64,000 nt of DNA from Bacilli bacterium. Its GTDB lineage: Bacteria > Bacillota_I > Bacilli_A > RFN20 > CAG-449. Positions 34,990 through 42,861 of the stretch are shown here, piece by piece (position 1 is the first letter of the stretch; each line of letters starts with the position of its first letter). The translations under genes were made by a program, and so were the position numbers. Where the stretch lies: contig CAAEFC010000006.1 of the NCBI GenBank assembly GCA_900755065.1, forward strand, positions 90,086-154,085. The letters run 5' to 3'. The notes beneath the pieces were generated by a model. The model did no database searches. It was not told where the DNA came from and saw only the letters and a list, made by a program, of their open reading frames with translations.

Positions 34990-35039
34990 TAAAAGAATAA
35001 AAGGAGATAAAACAGTGATGAAAGCACCAAATGATTTAA

Positions 35040-35177
35040 AAGAGGTTCCTAAATGAGAATGCTAGACCAGATGCGTCTACGCATGGAATTTCGAAATTTC
35101 ATCACAATCCACATTCCATGATTCAGGAAAAGATGTTAAAAAAGGCGGAATGGGAAGTTATTAAGATTTGGTACTAA
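35040..35177 (+). pseudogene. Displaced Rhs toxin C-terminal tail (orphan 2)
   Basis: A 45-codon open frame with no start, containing NARPDASTHGISKFHHNPHS and ending ...AEWEVIKIWY. The closely spaced His residues and the hydrophobic end recall nuclease-like toxin tails of Rhs proteins, but no family can be named. A gene with its own ribosome binding site starts 27 bases later, repeating the toxin-tail/immunity order. Confidence 0.55.
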
Positions 35178-35204
35178 TTTGTAATCACAGTATTTGGAGG
35201 TTTT

Positions 35205-35526
35205 ATGAAAAGAAAATACAAGTTATCGTATATTTATACTAAATGCGGAAAAAGACAGGAACAAGAATTAACTTTTGAAAAATTTTATGAATCATTTTCT
35301 AATTGTCTTAGTGAATATGATTTCTGCTTTGGAGATTCGACAATTTTTTTGGCTTTTCACATTGAAAGGCAAAAAAAAAGAGGAAATCACCGTTTACGAA
35401 TTAAACATTGTCGATAAATTTGATAACACGAAGAATTATGAATTTTTAAATGTTGATGATTTGATAAATGCAAAAGTAATAGATAGCCATTCCTTGATCG
35501 ATATATGGGATTATCTAACAAATTAG
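35205..35526 (+). pseudogene. Frameshifted candidate immunity gene
   Basis: GGAGG precedes ATG 35205. The first frame codes for MKRKYKLSYIYTKCGKRQEQ and on through CLSEYDFCFGDSTIF; the continuation (EEITVYELNIVDKF to DIWDYLTN) is in the next frame. Loss of one base in either the T7 run at 35344-35350 or the A9 run at 35371-35379 would restore a protein of about 107 residues. It may be decay of an unneeded immunity gene, phase variation or a sequencing error. Confidence 0.6.
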
Positions 35527-35612
35527 AATCGATCAAAGTCAGAGTTTTTAAAAGCAATTGTGCAAAATTTGAGTCAGTGCTTATCAAAGTGAATTACTTA
35601 TAAAAAGAAAAA

Positions 35613-35745
35613 GAGGAATTCTTTTTATGAACCGAAAATTTGATCAAATTGTCTTATAGAACGGAAAGTAAGGAGAAAATGAGCATGTTAAAACGAAAAT
35701 TTTCCAAATTGTTCTTAATGTTAGGGGTGATATTTTTGAGTATGT
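35613..35745 (+). repeat. Duplicated promoter/leader/signal-peptide segment, copy 1
   Basis: Upstream and 5' coding sequence of the lipoprotein at 35.7 kb resembles that at 45.2-45.36 kb: GAATTCT, TTTTATGAA, AAATTGTCTTATAGAA, GAGCATGTTAAAACG and TTTTCCAAATTGTTCTTA are shared. Similarity stops within the mature protein. Confidence 0.75.
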
Positions 35746-36239
35746 TTTCCACCGGTTGTTCAGAAAGCAATGCAAATTCAAATCAGGGTTCTCAGGAGAA
35801 TGTATCCGTTGAAGTTCAAGATGCGGATCGGAATTGTCCGCTTGTCCGATTCGATAAATACCCGAAGTCTATCTCTTTAAACGAATGGAAGCCAGGTAAA
35901 AAAACAGTTTTGATCGTAAAAGACACGGAGCAACTAAATGAAATTTTTACTTCGCATATCGGTGAAGAGAGATCTTCGTATTTTTCTGACGACCTCGTGA
36001 AAGAAAACATCGTCCTGTTTATTATGCGATATGAAGAGGCAAAATACGATATTGCTTATTCTGATTTTTATGTGGAAGGGAAAGATGTTCACCTTTCTGA
36101 ATTCTTGTTGACCAATGTGACTTCGGAAGTATTGAGTTTCTATATGGATTTTGTCCTTATTCCCAAAACAAATGACTTGTCTGACTTGAATGCAAAGGCT
36201 TCGGAATACAATTGGATATTCCATGATAACTGGAAATAA
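35685..36239 (+). CDS. Lipoprotein of unknown function
   Basis: 184 residues from the ATG at 35685, nine bases after AAGGAG; an ATG two codons earlier is too close. MLKRKFSKLFLMLGVIFLSM leads to lipobox STGC (Cys near residue 25). The mature part begins with a Ser/Asn/Gln linker and continues as a globular domain of about 150 residues with no recognised family. Its signal peptide and leader are nearly the same as those of the lipoprotein gene at 45.3 kb, although the mature parts differ. Confidence 0.75.
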   Translation: MLKRKFSKLFLMLGVIFLSMFSTGCSESNANSNQGSQENVSVEVQDADRNCPLVRFDKYPKSISLNEWKPGKKTVLIVKDTEQLNEIFTSHIGEERSSYFSDDLVKENIVLFIMRYEEAKYDIAYSDFYVEGKDVHLSEFLLTNVTSEVLSFYMDFVLIPKTNDLSDLNAKASEYNWIFHDNWK

Positions 36240-36526
36240 TGAAGCAAACAGGGGAATGAAACCATCTTTGTCTATCAAAAAGATCATTTTCATTGTATTT
36301 TTTAATCTCGGTGAATAGATGACCAATCTCAGAAACGGACGATTTCTTCTTTCAAAACCGCATCTACTCATATGCCTTTTTCTACTGGAAAAGGAATTTG
36401 ACGGACCGAATGGACCTTATGAGTCAATAAACAAACGGAATTCGATGAGACACCCTTATAGAGGAGAAAGGTTGCTTTTCGAGGGGGATACCGATATAAT
36501 GAAAGCAAGGCAATGAGGAAAAACCG
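36240..36526. other. Intergenic region with promoter of the LuxE/LuxC-like operon
   Basis: Short open frames here (for example 36319-36516) lack good ribosome binding sites and family resemblance. The right end carries the promoter listed separately. Nothing else recognised. Confidence 0.5.
36472..36500 (+). promoter_or_regulatory. Promoter of the LuxE/LuxC-like operon
   Basis: TTGCTT at 36472-36477 and perfect TATAAT at 36495-36500 with a 17-bp spacer; the luxE-like ATG follows 27 bases later. Confidence 0.65.
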
Positions 36527-37639
36527 ATGACGAAAAGGACGAAGTTGTTCAGACAAAAAAGAATATACGATACGGAAAATTCAAATGAACTGTTTTTTCA
36601 GGCGATGAAGGAGAACTGTCTTTATCAGTATCGGCATTGTCCGGATTACAAACGCATATTGGACGAACAGAATTTCAATCCCGAATCGCTGAAATCGTAC
36701 GACGATCTTCGGAATATTCCCTTTATTCCTACGCTTTATTTCAAACGCCAACGAATTTACTCGATGAGCGGAAAAAGAATGCTTATCAAAGCCACTTCCA
36801 GCGGAACTTCGGGTCAGCAATCTTATATGGGGTTTAATTTCATGTCCCTTTATCGGGGATTGAAAATGTTATTGAAAACCGGAAAACAACATCATCTTTT
36901 TTCCTTGAAACCGGCGCATTATATCGTATTCGGTTACGAGCCGTCGAAAAAGAACGACAGGGTCATTGCCAAATCCGCGTACGGATTCACTTTTTTCAGT
37001 CCGGCTTTGAGCAAGACGTTCGCGTTAAGATATACGCGGGAAGGCTATCGCCTTGATTTGGAAAGAGTCAGGAAAAAACTCATCGCGTGTTCAAAGTCAA
37101 ACTATCCGGTCCGGACCGTTGGATTTCCGGCGTACACTTATTTTTTGCTGAAATCGATGAAAGACGAAGGGCTGAAAATCAAACTTCCGAAAGACTCGAT
37201 TTTGACTTTGGGCGGAGGTTGGAAACAGTTTTACGCGCAGAGAATCGAAAAGAAAGAGTTTTATCGGTTAGTCGAGGAAGTCTTGGGCATCGACGAGAAG
37301 CATATCATCGAGTTTTTTTCCGCGGTGGAACATCCGGTTCTCTATACCGATTGCCGCTTTCATCATTTTCACGTTCCGATATACAGCCGCGTGATCGTCC
37401 GCGATCCCGATACCTTGCAACCGGTGGGAAACGATCGGATCGGGCTGATCAATCTTCTTACCCCGATGGTCGATTCCGTTCCGCTCCTCAGCGTGATGAC
37501 AGACGATTTGGGCATTTTGCATACGGAACCCTGTCCGTGCGGGATTTCCTCTCCTTATCTGGAAATCATCGGCCGCGTCGGTGTGAAAGAGATCGTTACC
37601 TGCGCTTCCGGTGCGCAAGAATTTTTGAAAGAACGGTGA
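36527..37639 (+). CDS. LuxE-like acyl-protein synthetase / adenylate-forming enzyme
   Basis: 370 residues. ATSSGTSGQQS at 89-99 is the nucleotide-binding loop of the LuxE/PaaK branch of adenylating enzymes; TLGGGWK, EFFSAVEHP and MTDDLGIL with a CPCG motif near the C-terminus are further LuxE-like features. LuxE activates a fatty acid as acyl-AMP and passes it to an enzyme thiol. The gene is four bases ahead of a LuxC-like reductase, so the two probably work together to reduce a carboxylate. No lux luciferase genes are present, so light production is not implied. Confidence 0.85.
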   Translation: MTKRTKLFRQKRIYDTENSNELFFQAMKENCLYQYRHCPDYKRILDEQNFNPESLKSYDDLRNIPFIPTLYFKRQRIYSMSGKRMLIKATSSGTSGQQSYMGFNFMSLYRGLKMLLKTGKQHHLFSLKPAHYIVFGYEPSKKNDRVIAKSAYGFTFFSPALSKTFALRYTREGYRLDLERVRKKLIACSKSNYPVRTVGFPAYTYFLLKSMKDEGLKIKLPKDSILTLGGGWKQFYAQRIEKKEFYRLVEEVLGIDEKHIIEFFSAVEHPVLYTDCRFHHFHVPIYSRVIVRDPDTLQPVGNDRIGLINLLTPMVDSVPLLSVMTDDLGILHTEPCPCGISSPYLEIIGRVGVKEIVTCASGAQEFLKER

Positions 37640-37643
37640 ACGG

Positions 37644-38918
37644 ATGATCTTATATCAAGGAAAATGCCTGGTAGACCGGGCGCAAGACGAATATCTCGGA
37701 CGGTTGTACGAAGATTGCGTTGCAACGTTGGAAAAACGCTTTTTTCCGACTCCCGCTTGCGTGATCGATGCGTGTGACGTCTTGTATCGGCGCGTGCTGA
37801 GCGGGGGATACGAAAATGAAATTCAATCGCTTTTAAGGAAGACGAATCTCCCGTATGAACGCTTTTTGGAAATGGCGCGGGCGTTTTCCAAAGAGGGATT
37901 GATCGAAAAATGCCAGATCGAATGGGGAATGGAAGAAGGCGCTTTGAACCCCTTATCTTCCGGAACGAAACGAAAGCGAATGCCGTTGGGCATTTTGCTT
38001 CATATCGCCGCCGGAAATGTCGACGGATTGCCGGCTTACAGCGTAATAGAAGGCCTTTTATGCGGCAACATCAATATTCTGAAATTGCCTTCCGGCGATT
38101 CCGGATTATCGATTCGACTCTTGCGCGAACTGATTCAAATTGAACCGAAATTGAAAGAATTTATTTATGTTTTCGATGTCCCTTCGACGGAACTCGAATC
38201 GCTGAAAAAGATGGCGGACATCGCCGACGGAATCGTCGTCTGGGGTGGAGACGAAGCCGTTTCTGCGGCACGATCGTTGATAGATGTAAAGAGCAAACTG
38301 ATCGTATGGGGGCACAAACTGTCCTTTGCCTACGTTACATTGAAAGCAAAAGACGAAGATTTGCATGCGCTGGCCGAACATATCTGTCGGACCAATCAGG
38401 TGCTTTGCTCTTCGGTGCAGGGGATTTTTGTCGACAGCGACGATGCCGGAGAAATCGAAAACTTCGGGCGGAAGTTTTTTGAAATTCTGAAAGAAGTCAA
38501 TGCGAAAAGAGGAAAAACGGATATCGGGATGCGCGGGAAAAACGCGATCCGGCTTTATAACGACCGATTGGAGAGCAAAGAAGATTGCATTCTGTCCGAA
38601 GAGGGCGTCAGCGTGGTCGTCAAGAGAGACAGTGAACTCGAGTTGTCTTATTTATTTCGGAATGTGTGGGTGAAAGGATTACCGCGCGATAAGATCATTT
38701 CCGTGCTGAAAAAACACAAAGGACATTTGCAAAGTTGCGCGTTGCTGTGCGAAAGCGGCGAAAGACAATCGCTGTCGGAAAGGTTGGCTTTTTCCGGGCT
38801 TGTTCGCATCACCGGCGCGGATTCTTCGCGTATGTTCATCGGCGAGGCGCATGACGGCACATATCCGTTGAAAGAGTATAGCCGGATCGTCGAGATCGAC
38901 GAATGGGAAGAGCAATGA
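37644..38918 (+). CDS. LuxC-like acyl-CoA/acyl-thioester reductase
   Basis: 424 residues of the LuxC branch of the aldehyde dehydrogenase fold. MPLGILLHIAAGNVDGLPAY and the cofactor-binding segment GNINILKLPSGDSG match the family, and RTNQVLCSSVQG places the likely catalytic Cys at 255. LuxC uses NADPH to reduce an acyl thioester to an aldehyde. It lies directly after the LuxE-like gene. A short peptide gene with its own promoter follows. The real acyl group is unknown; it could be a fatty acid, an amino-acid derivative or a peptide C-terminus. Confidence 0.85.
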   Translation: MILYQGKCLVDRAQDEYLGRLYEDCVATLEKRFFPTPACVIDACDVLYRRVLSGGYENEIQSLLRKTNLPYERFLEMARAFSKEGLIEKCQIEWGMEEGALNPLSSGTKRKRMPLGILLHIAAGNVDGLPAYSVIEGLLCGNINILKLPSGDSGLSIRLLRELIQIEPKLKEFIYVFDVPSTELESLKKMADIADGIVVWGGDEAVSAARSLIDVKSKLIVWGHKLSFAYVTLKAKDEDLHALAEHICRTNQVLCSSVQGIFVDSDDAGEIENFGRKFFEILKEVNAKRGKTDIGMRGKNAIRLYNDRLESKEDCILSEEGVSVVVKRDSELELSYLFRNVWVKGLPRDKIISVLKKHKGHLQSCALLCESGERQSLSERLAFSGLVRITGADSSRMFIGEAHDGTYPLKEYSRIVEIDEWEEQ

Positions 38919-38970
38919 AGAGGAAACCAGAATCGATTGATGCAGAAAATCAAGGAATTTGGAATTTACT

Positions 38971-38999
38971 TTGACAACGGAGACAGCGTGTTTTAAAAT
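38971..38999 (+). promoter_or_regulatory. Strong promoter of the small peptide gene
   Basis: Consensus TTGACA at 38971-38976 and TAAAAT at 38994-38999 with an exact 17-bp spacer. The 5' leader would be only about 15 bases, just including the ribosome binding site. Confidence 0.85.
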
Positions 39000-39019
39000 T
39001 TGAATGTGAGGTGAGCGAA

Positions 39020-39145
39020 TTGAAGAAGAATTATCAAACTCCCGAATTGGTATTGGAACCTCTGGAAATCAAAGACATCGTCGAAACTTCAAACGGCGTC
39101 AATCCGGGTGAAGACTCCGGTAGTGGATTCGGGCCATTCGCCTAG
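39020..39145 (+). CDS. 41-residue peptide next to LuxE/LuxC-like genes, possible precursor
   Basis: TTG start six bases after GAGGTGA. The peptide has a leader-like part (YQTPELVLEPLEIKDIVETS) and a Gly/Asp/Ser-rich end (NGVNPGEDSGSGFGPFA). The PEL..EPLEI.DIV.TS pattern resembles short peptides seen in other gut Bacillota, some proposed to be precursors of modified peptides. A dedicated near-consensus promoter argues for high expression, unusual for a chance open frame. It has no Cys. tRNA-Arg starts 12 bases after its stop. Being a substrate of the LuxE/LuxC-like pair is speculation based on position. Confidence 0.6.
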   Translation: MKKNYQTPELVLEPLEIKDIVETSNGVNPGEDSGSGFGPFA

Positions 39146-39157
39146 ACCGCTTTTTCT

Positions 39158-39234
39158 GCGCCAATAGCTCAACTGGATAGAGTATCAGACTTCGAATCTG
39201 AGGGTTGCGGGTTCAATTCCTGCTTGGCGTGCCA
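39158..39234 (+). tRNA. tRNA-Arg (anticodon TCG)
   Basis: Acceptor stem GCGCCAA/TTGGCGT, anticodon stem TCAGA/TCTGA with loop CTTCGAA (anticodon TCG), T loop TTCAATT and encoded CCA. Discriminator G. It is followed by a terminator and then by AT-rich DNA. Confidence 0.93.
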
Positions 39235-39246
39235 TGGAAGAGAGAA

Positions 39247-39284
39247 ATGATCTGAAAGGGAGAAATCCGTTCAGACCATTTTTT
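39247..39284 (+). terminator. Terminator after tRNA-Arg
   Basis: Stem ATGATCTGAA/TTCAGACCAT with one mismatch, a 13-base loop and six T residues. Confidence 0.75.
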
Positions 39285-39698
39285 AATAAAAAAGACGAGT
39301 TTAATTCTCTGTATCAGCCTTATTCAATGCGATTTTGATAACATACCTCAGAGCACTTTACTAACATAAGCGCTTTATTGTTTTGTGATTATTCTAATTC
39401 CACTTGCGAAAAAAGAGATTTTTAGGCAGTGTGAAAAGGCGTGTTATCGAAGGAAGCAGAAATATGATAGTCTGCTTACATCGTAATAGAAACATTTTAT
39501 GCTTATTTTACGGATTATTCTGATAGAGGCTCGAGTAGATTCTGTAAATAAATATGGATAAATCTTGGATTTGATGGATTCTTTTCAACTTTCTAAATCG
39601 GATACATATCCGATATCTGTTGGTTTGGTGATAGCTGAAGTCTTTGCGATATGCGCTTTGTTGAAAGGTTCAGCACTTACAAACTGACGGAATACAAT
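39285..39698. other. AT-rich intergenic region downstream of the NACHT-LRR gene
   Basis: About 410 bases without a supportable gene. The sequence is AT-rich like the minus-strand NACHT-LRR gene whose 3' end it follows. No tRNA end duplication, transposase remnant or CRISPR-like repeat was recognised. Confidence 0.5.
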
Positions 39699-42600
39699 TT
39701 AGTCCTGCACTCGAAAGCTCGCATCGAATGCCTGCGGATCAATTTTAATTTCGGAAGAAAGATTAATTTTTTTTAGACTCGTACAGTTTTTAAAAGCTTC
39801 AAAACCAATATAGTGAAAACCTTCTGGTAAAACGACTTCTTCGATTCCACTGCAATTCCTAAATGCAATTTCTGCAATACTGCGACAGCCTTGGGAAACA
39901 ATAAAGCATCCTTTATACTTCGTATTAACTCGAAATAATACATTTCCGATATACATAGCGTCTTTATTGGAGTTGCGCCAACTTTGAAAAAAAGCGCAAT
40001 GTGTAAATGCATTCGCACCGATATCGATCAAACAACTGCGCTTTTCGACAGAAATCTTTTTTAAACTCAGATTGTTTTTAAATGCATAGTCGGCAATGAA
40101 TGAAATCTTTTTCGGAATAGTAAAATTTTCGATGTCATCGCTTTTGTATTCATATATAGTCGATCCTAAAATGACGCAAGTGGGTTGATTCTGAATCCAT
40201 TTTGTTCCATCTAAAGCATACGAATAGACTTTTGTAATGTTTTTTCCAACAATTTCTTCTAAACACGAGCAATAATAGAAGGCAAACTCGCGCAAAATTT
40301 GAGTGTTGTTCAGGTGGATCTCTTTTAAATATTCTTGATGGGAGAATGCACCTTCTAAAATAACCAAAGTCTCATCAGGAGCAATCCATTTTTGGTCTTT
40401 TTTCGTCGTCGGATAATAGATCAAATCTTTTAATCCCTTCGTATATAATACGCCTTGACTTAATTCAAAATAAGGAGATTCGTTCACTATCTCGATATTG
40501 GAACATTCAAATGGATTGCGACCTATCTTTTTAATACATTTCGGAATCGTTACTTTTTTTAAATAAAAGTTATTGGAAAACAGCCAAGAGTCGATTTCCT
40601 CGATCGAATCTTTAATTTTAAATTCGTTCTCTTTTCTCTTATAAGGGTAAAACAAAATTCGCTTTTTCGCTTCATCATACAGCACACCGATTTTATCGAC
40701 GACGAACAAAGATGATTCGGATGAAATTTGTAAGGACGTGCAATTTGCAAATGTGCTTCGACCGACTTTTTTCAAAGACCGAGGTAAGTGCAAATGTTCC
40801 AGTTTGTAACAGAAGCGGAAACAGCTACTTCCAAGGTAATTGAGCGATATCGGCAATGAAATCGACTCGAGTTGATAACACCAATAAAATGACCAAGAAC
40901 CTAGGGAGATTAAGTTATCGTTTAATGACACAGTTTTCAATTTCTCGCATTTAAAAAAAGCAAAATCATCGACAGAAATAACCGATTGAGGGAAGTCGAT
41001 ACGAAGGAGACTTACGCAACGAGCAAAGCAATTGTAGGGTATTCTGTCGATACCTTCCGGAAGAAAAACGCTCGTGATATAGGAGCAATCAAAAAATGCG
41101 GATTCAGCAAAAGATTGAATGAATTTCGGTAATAAAAGATGTCCGCGAAAAGATCGAGAACAAGAAATAAGGCGTTTTTTCTCTATTTTTAAATAAGAAA
41201 GTGTTGCTTTTTCGATTTTATCGATCATGGTTTGATGAAAGGTAATCGAATGAGTTTTAAGAAAAGAACGTAATTCATTTTCGAGACATTCGCAATGAAA
41301 TAATCGATACGTAGATAAAAGATGAAAACAGAGACAAACATCAGGTTGTTGCATTTGACGTATAAAATCTAGCGCAATATCGAAAACTTGATAAGCCTCA
41401 GTATAATAAATAAATTCAGAGTATAATACATTCTTGTTATTCTGGTAAAGAGATTGAAAAAGAAGAAAAATTAATTCTTTTTTCATTGGGTGAATCAATT
41501 GTGAAGAAAGAGAAAATAGATGATCGTAATCGGTCGCCGCGGAAGTAATCTTACTTAACAATGGATTGACGAAAGCGGTGTCGATTTTAGTATATTGCTC
41601 GCTGATCAAAAGTAAAATGTATTCGATTATATTTTCTTTTCCTATTTCAATTATACACAATAAATAAGGTTCATTTTTCTCATAATCCTGAATGAGCCAT
41701 TCACTCAATTGACTTGCCAGACAGTATTCGAATAAATCCTCAGTAGCAAAAAATGAATTTTTAGATATATTGCCTTTTTCAAATTGCAAAGAAAACGCTT
41801 TTTGTTTTAATTCGGCAATGGTCAGATTTCGTTCTGTAATATAGATTCTTTCCAAATATGTTCGAATAAGAGATAGTTTATTCGAACTCGATAAAAACGA
41901 ATCGCGACTCTGGTTTATATAATAAAGAAGCGTAATCGTATAGGCAGTGTAATAGGATTCGTTCGTGGAAACCAGTTCTTTCAGTTCTTGAATATATTCG
42001 ACCTTTTGGTTTAAACTGTAGAATAAGTTATCAATCAATTGATACTTTTGAGTGAGCGATAGATTTAATATCCGATAAGATTTATTGGGTAAAGGAACTG
42101 CTTCATCGTGCATATAAACTAAAAGACAATGAAATTGCGATTGGAAGCACTGAATAGTCGGTTGAATGCGATGAAAGTCGATATCGCAGGTTGTTTCGTT
42201 TAGTCCATCAATTAAAAGAACGATCTCAAATTTTTTTAATATGCGGATAAAATCGTGTTCCCCGATTTGAACAGAGATTTTTTTTTGAAAATCTTTTCTT
42301 ATGTAATCTAGTACGTCTAGTTTCTCTGCGGCATATAAATCAATTGCATTGACATAGAAACAGATTTTCTTATTTAGAGGAAAAAACTGCATTGACCGTA
42401 AACAAAGCAGCGTTTTTCCAGAACCATGCTTGCCGATGACAGCAATGTCCTGCTGTGTATGTTTAAGAATTTCCGATAGACTCGTCGAAGAATTGGCGTC
42501 GCCATTGTAGGAAACCAGCTCGTTTTCGATATAAATGTATTTAAAAAAATCCTCATAATTGCAGTTTTTATTGATTTTATATCGGTTAAAGATATTTTCC

Positions 42601-42773
42601 TGTGTGGATGATTTATACTTTAAATAAAAGGATTTCCATCGAAAATTCAAAAGAATTTTACGATAAAAAAGAAGGATGTACCGACGAAACACAAATAAAA
42701 TAAACGCACAAGAAAGAGAACTGATAATACCGATAAAGATTTCCATAAGATGAACCGATTCTATCAAAAGCAT
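39699..42773 (-). CDS. Membrane-anchored NACHT-like NTPase with BspA-type leucine-rich repeats
   Basis: 1024 residues; AAAGAGG precedes the ATG at 42773. A membrane helix (about residues 10-33) is followed by an NTPase domain with Walker A GKHGSGKT (114-121) and a NACHT-style Walker B IVLLIDGLNE (184-193). A helical region without clear motifs runs to about 560, then many BspA/LRR_5 repeats of 22-24 residues (FANCTSLQ, LPEGIDRIPYNCFARC, FRNCSGIEEVVLPEGFHYIG in part) reach the C-terminus. The order anchor-NTPase-LRR matches STAND immune-type receptors, with the LRRs as the sensing part. No separate effector domain is seen. It is AT-rich, isolated and next to tRNA-Arg; an antiphage role is inference. 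Confidence 0.8.
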   Translation of the reverse strand: MLLIESVHLMEIFIGIISSLSCAFILFVFRRYILLFYRKILLNFRWKSFYLKYKSSTQENIFNRYKINKNCNYEDFFKYIYIENELVSYNGDANSSTSLSEILKHTQQDIAVIGKHGSGKTLLCLRSMQFFPLNKKICFYVNAIDLYAAEKLDVLDYIRKDFQKKISVQIGEHDFIRILKKFEIVLLIDGLNETTCDIDFHRIQPTIQCFQSQFHCLLVYMHDEAVPLPNKSYRILNLSLTQKYQLIDNLFYSLNQKVEYIQELKELVSTNESYYTAYTITLLYYINQSRDSFLSSSNKLSLIRTYLERIYITERNLTIAELKQKAFSLQFEKGNISKNSFFATEDLFEYCLASQLSEWLIQDYEKNEPYLLCIIEIGKENIIEYILLLISEQYTKIDTAFVNPLLSKITSAATDYDHLFSLSSQLIHPMKKELIFLLFQSLYQNNKNVLYSEFIYYTEAYQVFDIALDFIRQMQQPDVCLCFHLLSTYRLFHCECLENELRSFLKTHSITFHQTMIDKIEKATLSYLKIEKKRLISCSRSFRGHLLLPKFIQSFAESAFFDCSYITSVFLPEGIDRIPYNCFARCVSLLRIDFPQSVISVDDFAFFKCEKLKTVSLNDNLISLGSWSFYWCYQLESISLPISLNYLGSSCFRFCYKLEHLHLPRSLKKVGRSTFANCTSLQISSESSLFVVDKIGVLYDEAKKRILFYPYKRKENEFKIKDSIEEIDSWLFSNNFYLKKVTIPKCIKKIGRNPFECSNIEIVNESPYFELSQGVLYTKGLKDLIYYPTTKKDQKWIAPDETLVILEGAFSHQEYLKEIHLNNTQILREFAFYYCSCLEEIVGKNITKVYSYALDGTKWIQNQPTCVILGSTIYEYKSDDIENFTIPKKISFIADYAFKNNLSLKKISVEKRSCLIDIGANAFTHCAFFQSWRNSNKDAMYIGNVLFRVNTKYKGCFIVSQGCRSIAEIAFRNCSGIEEVVLPEGFHYIGFEAFKNCTSLKKINLSSEIKIDPQAFDASFRVQD

Positions 42774-42861
42774 AAAGCGTACCTCTTTAATGAGTTTATT
42801 ATAAACGATAGAGTTCCGGAATGCGAATTATTTTTTGTTAAAGGAAGTTCGTCTGAACAGG

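Noticed and set aside
36256..36318. Twenty-codon open frame with a hydrophobic end after the 35.7-kb lipoprotein gene
   Set aside because: Ribosome binding site is weak, there is no promoter close by, and the sequence matches nothing; chance is as likely.
27074..36500. Insertion sequence or phage integrase in the AT-rich island
   Set aside because: No transposase, integrase, terminal inverted repeats or phage structural genes were recognised.
36319..36516. 65-codon open frame before the LuxE-like gene
   Set aside because: It overlaps the promoter of that gene, lacks a ribosome binding site and shows no protein-like pattern.
36527..38918. Bioluminescence (lux) operon
   Set aside because: Only LuxE-like and LuxC-like enzymes are present; no LuxA, LuxB or LuxD homologues occur nearby.
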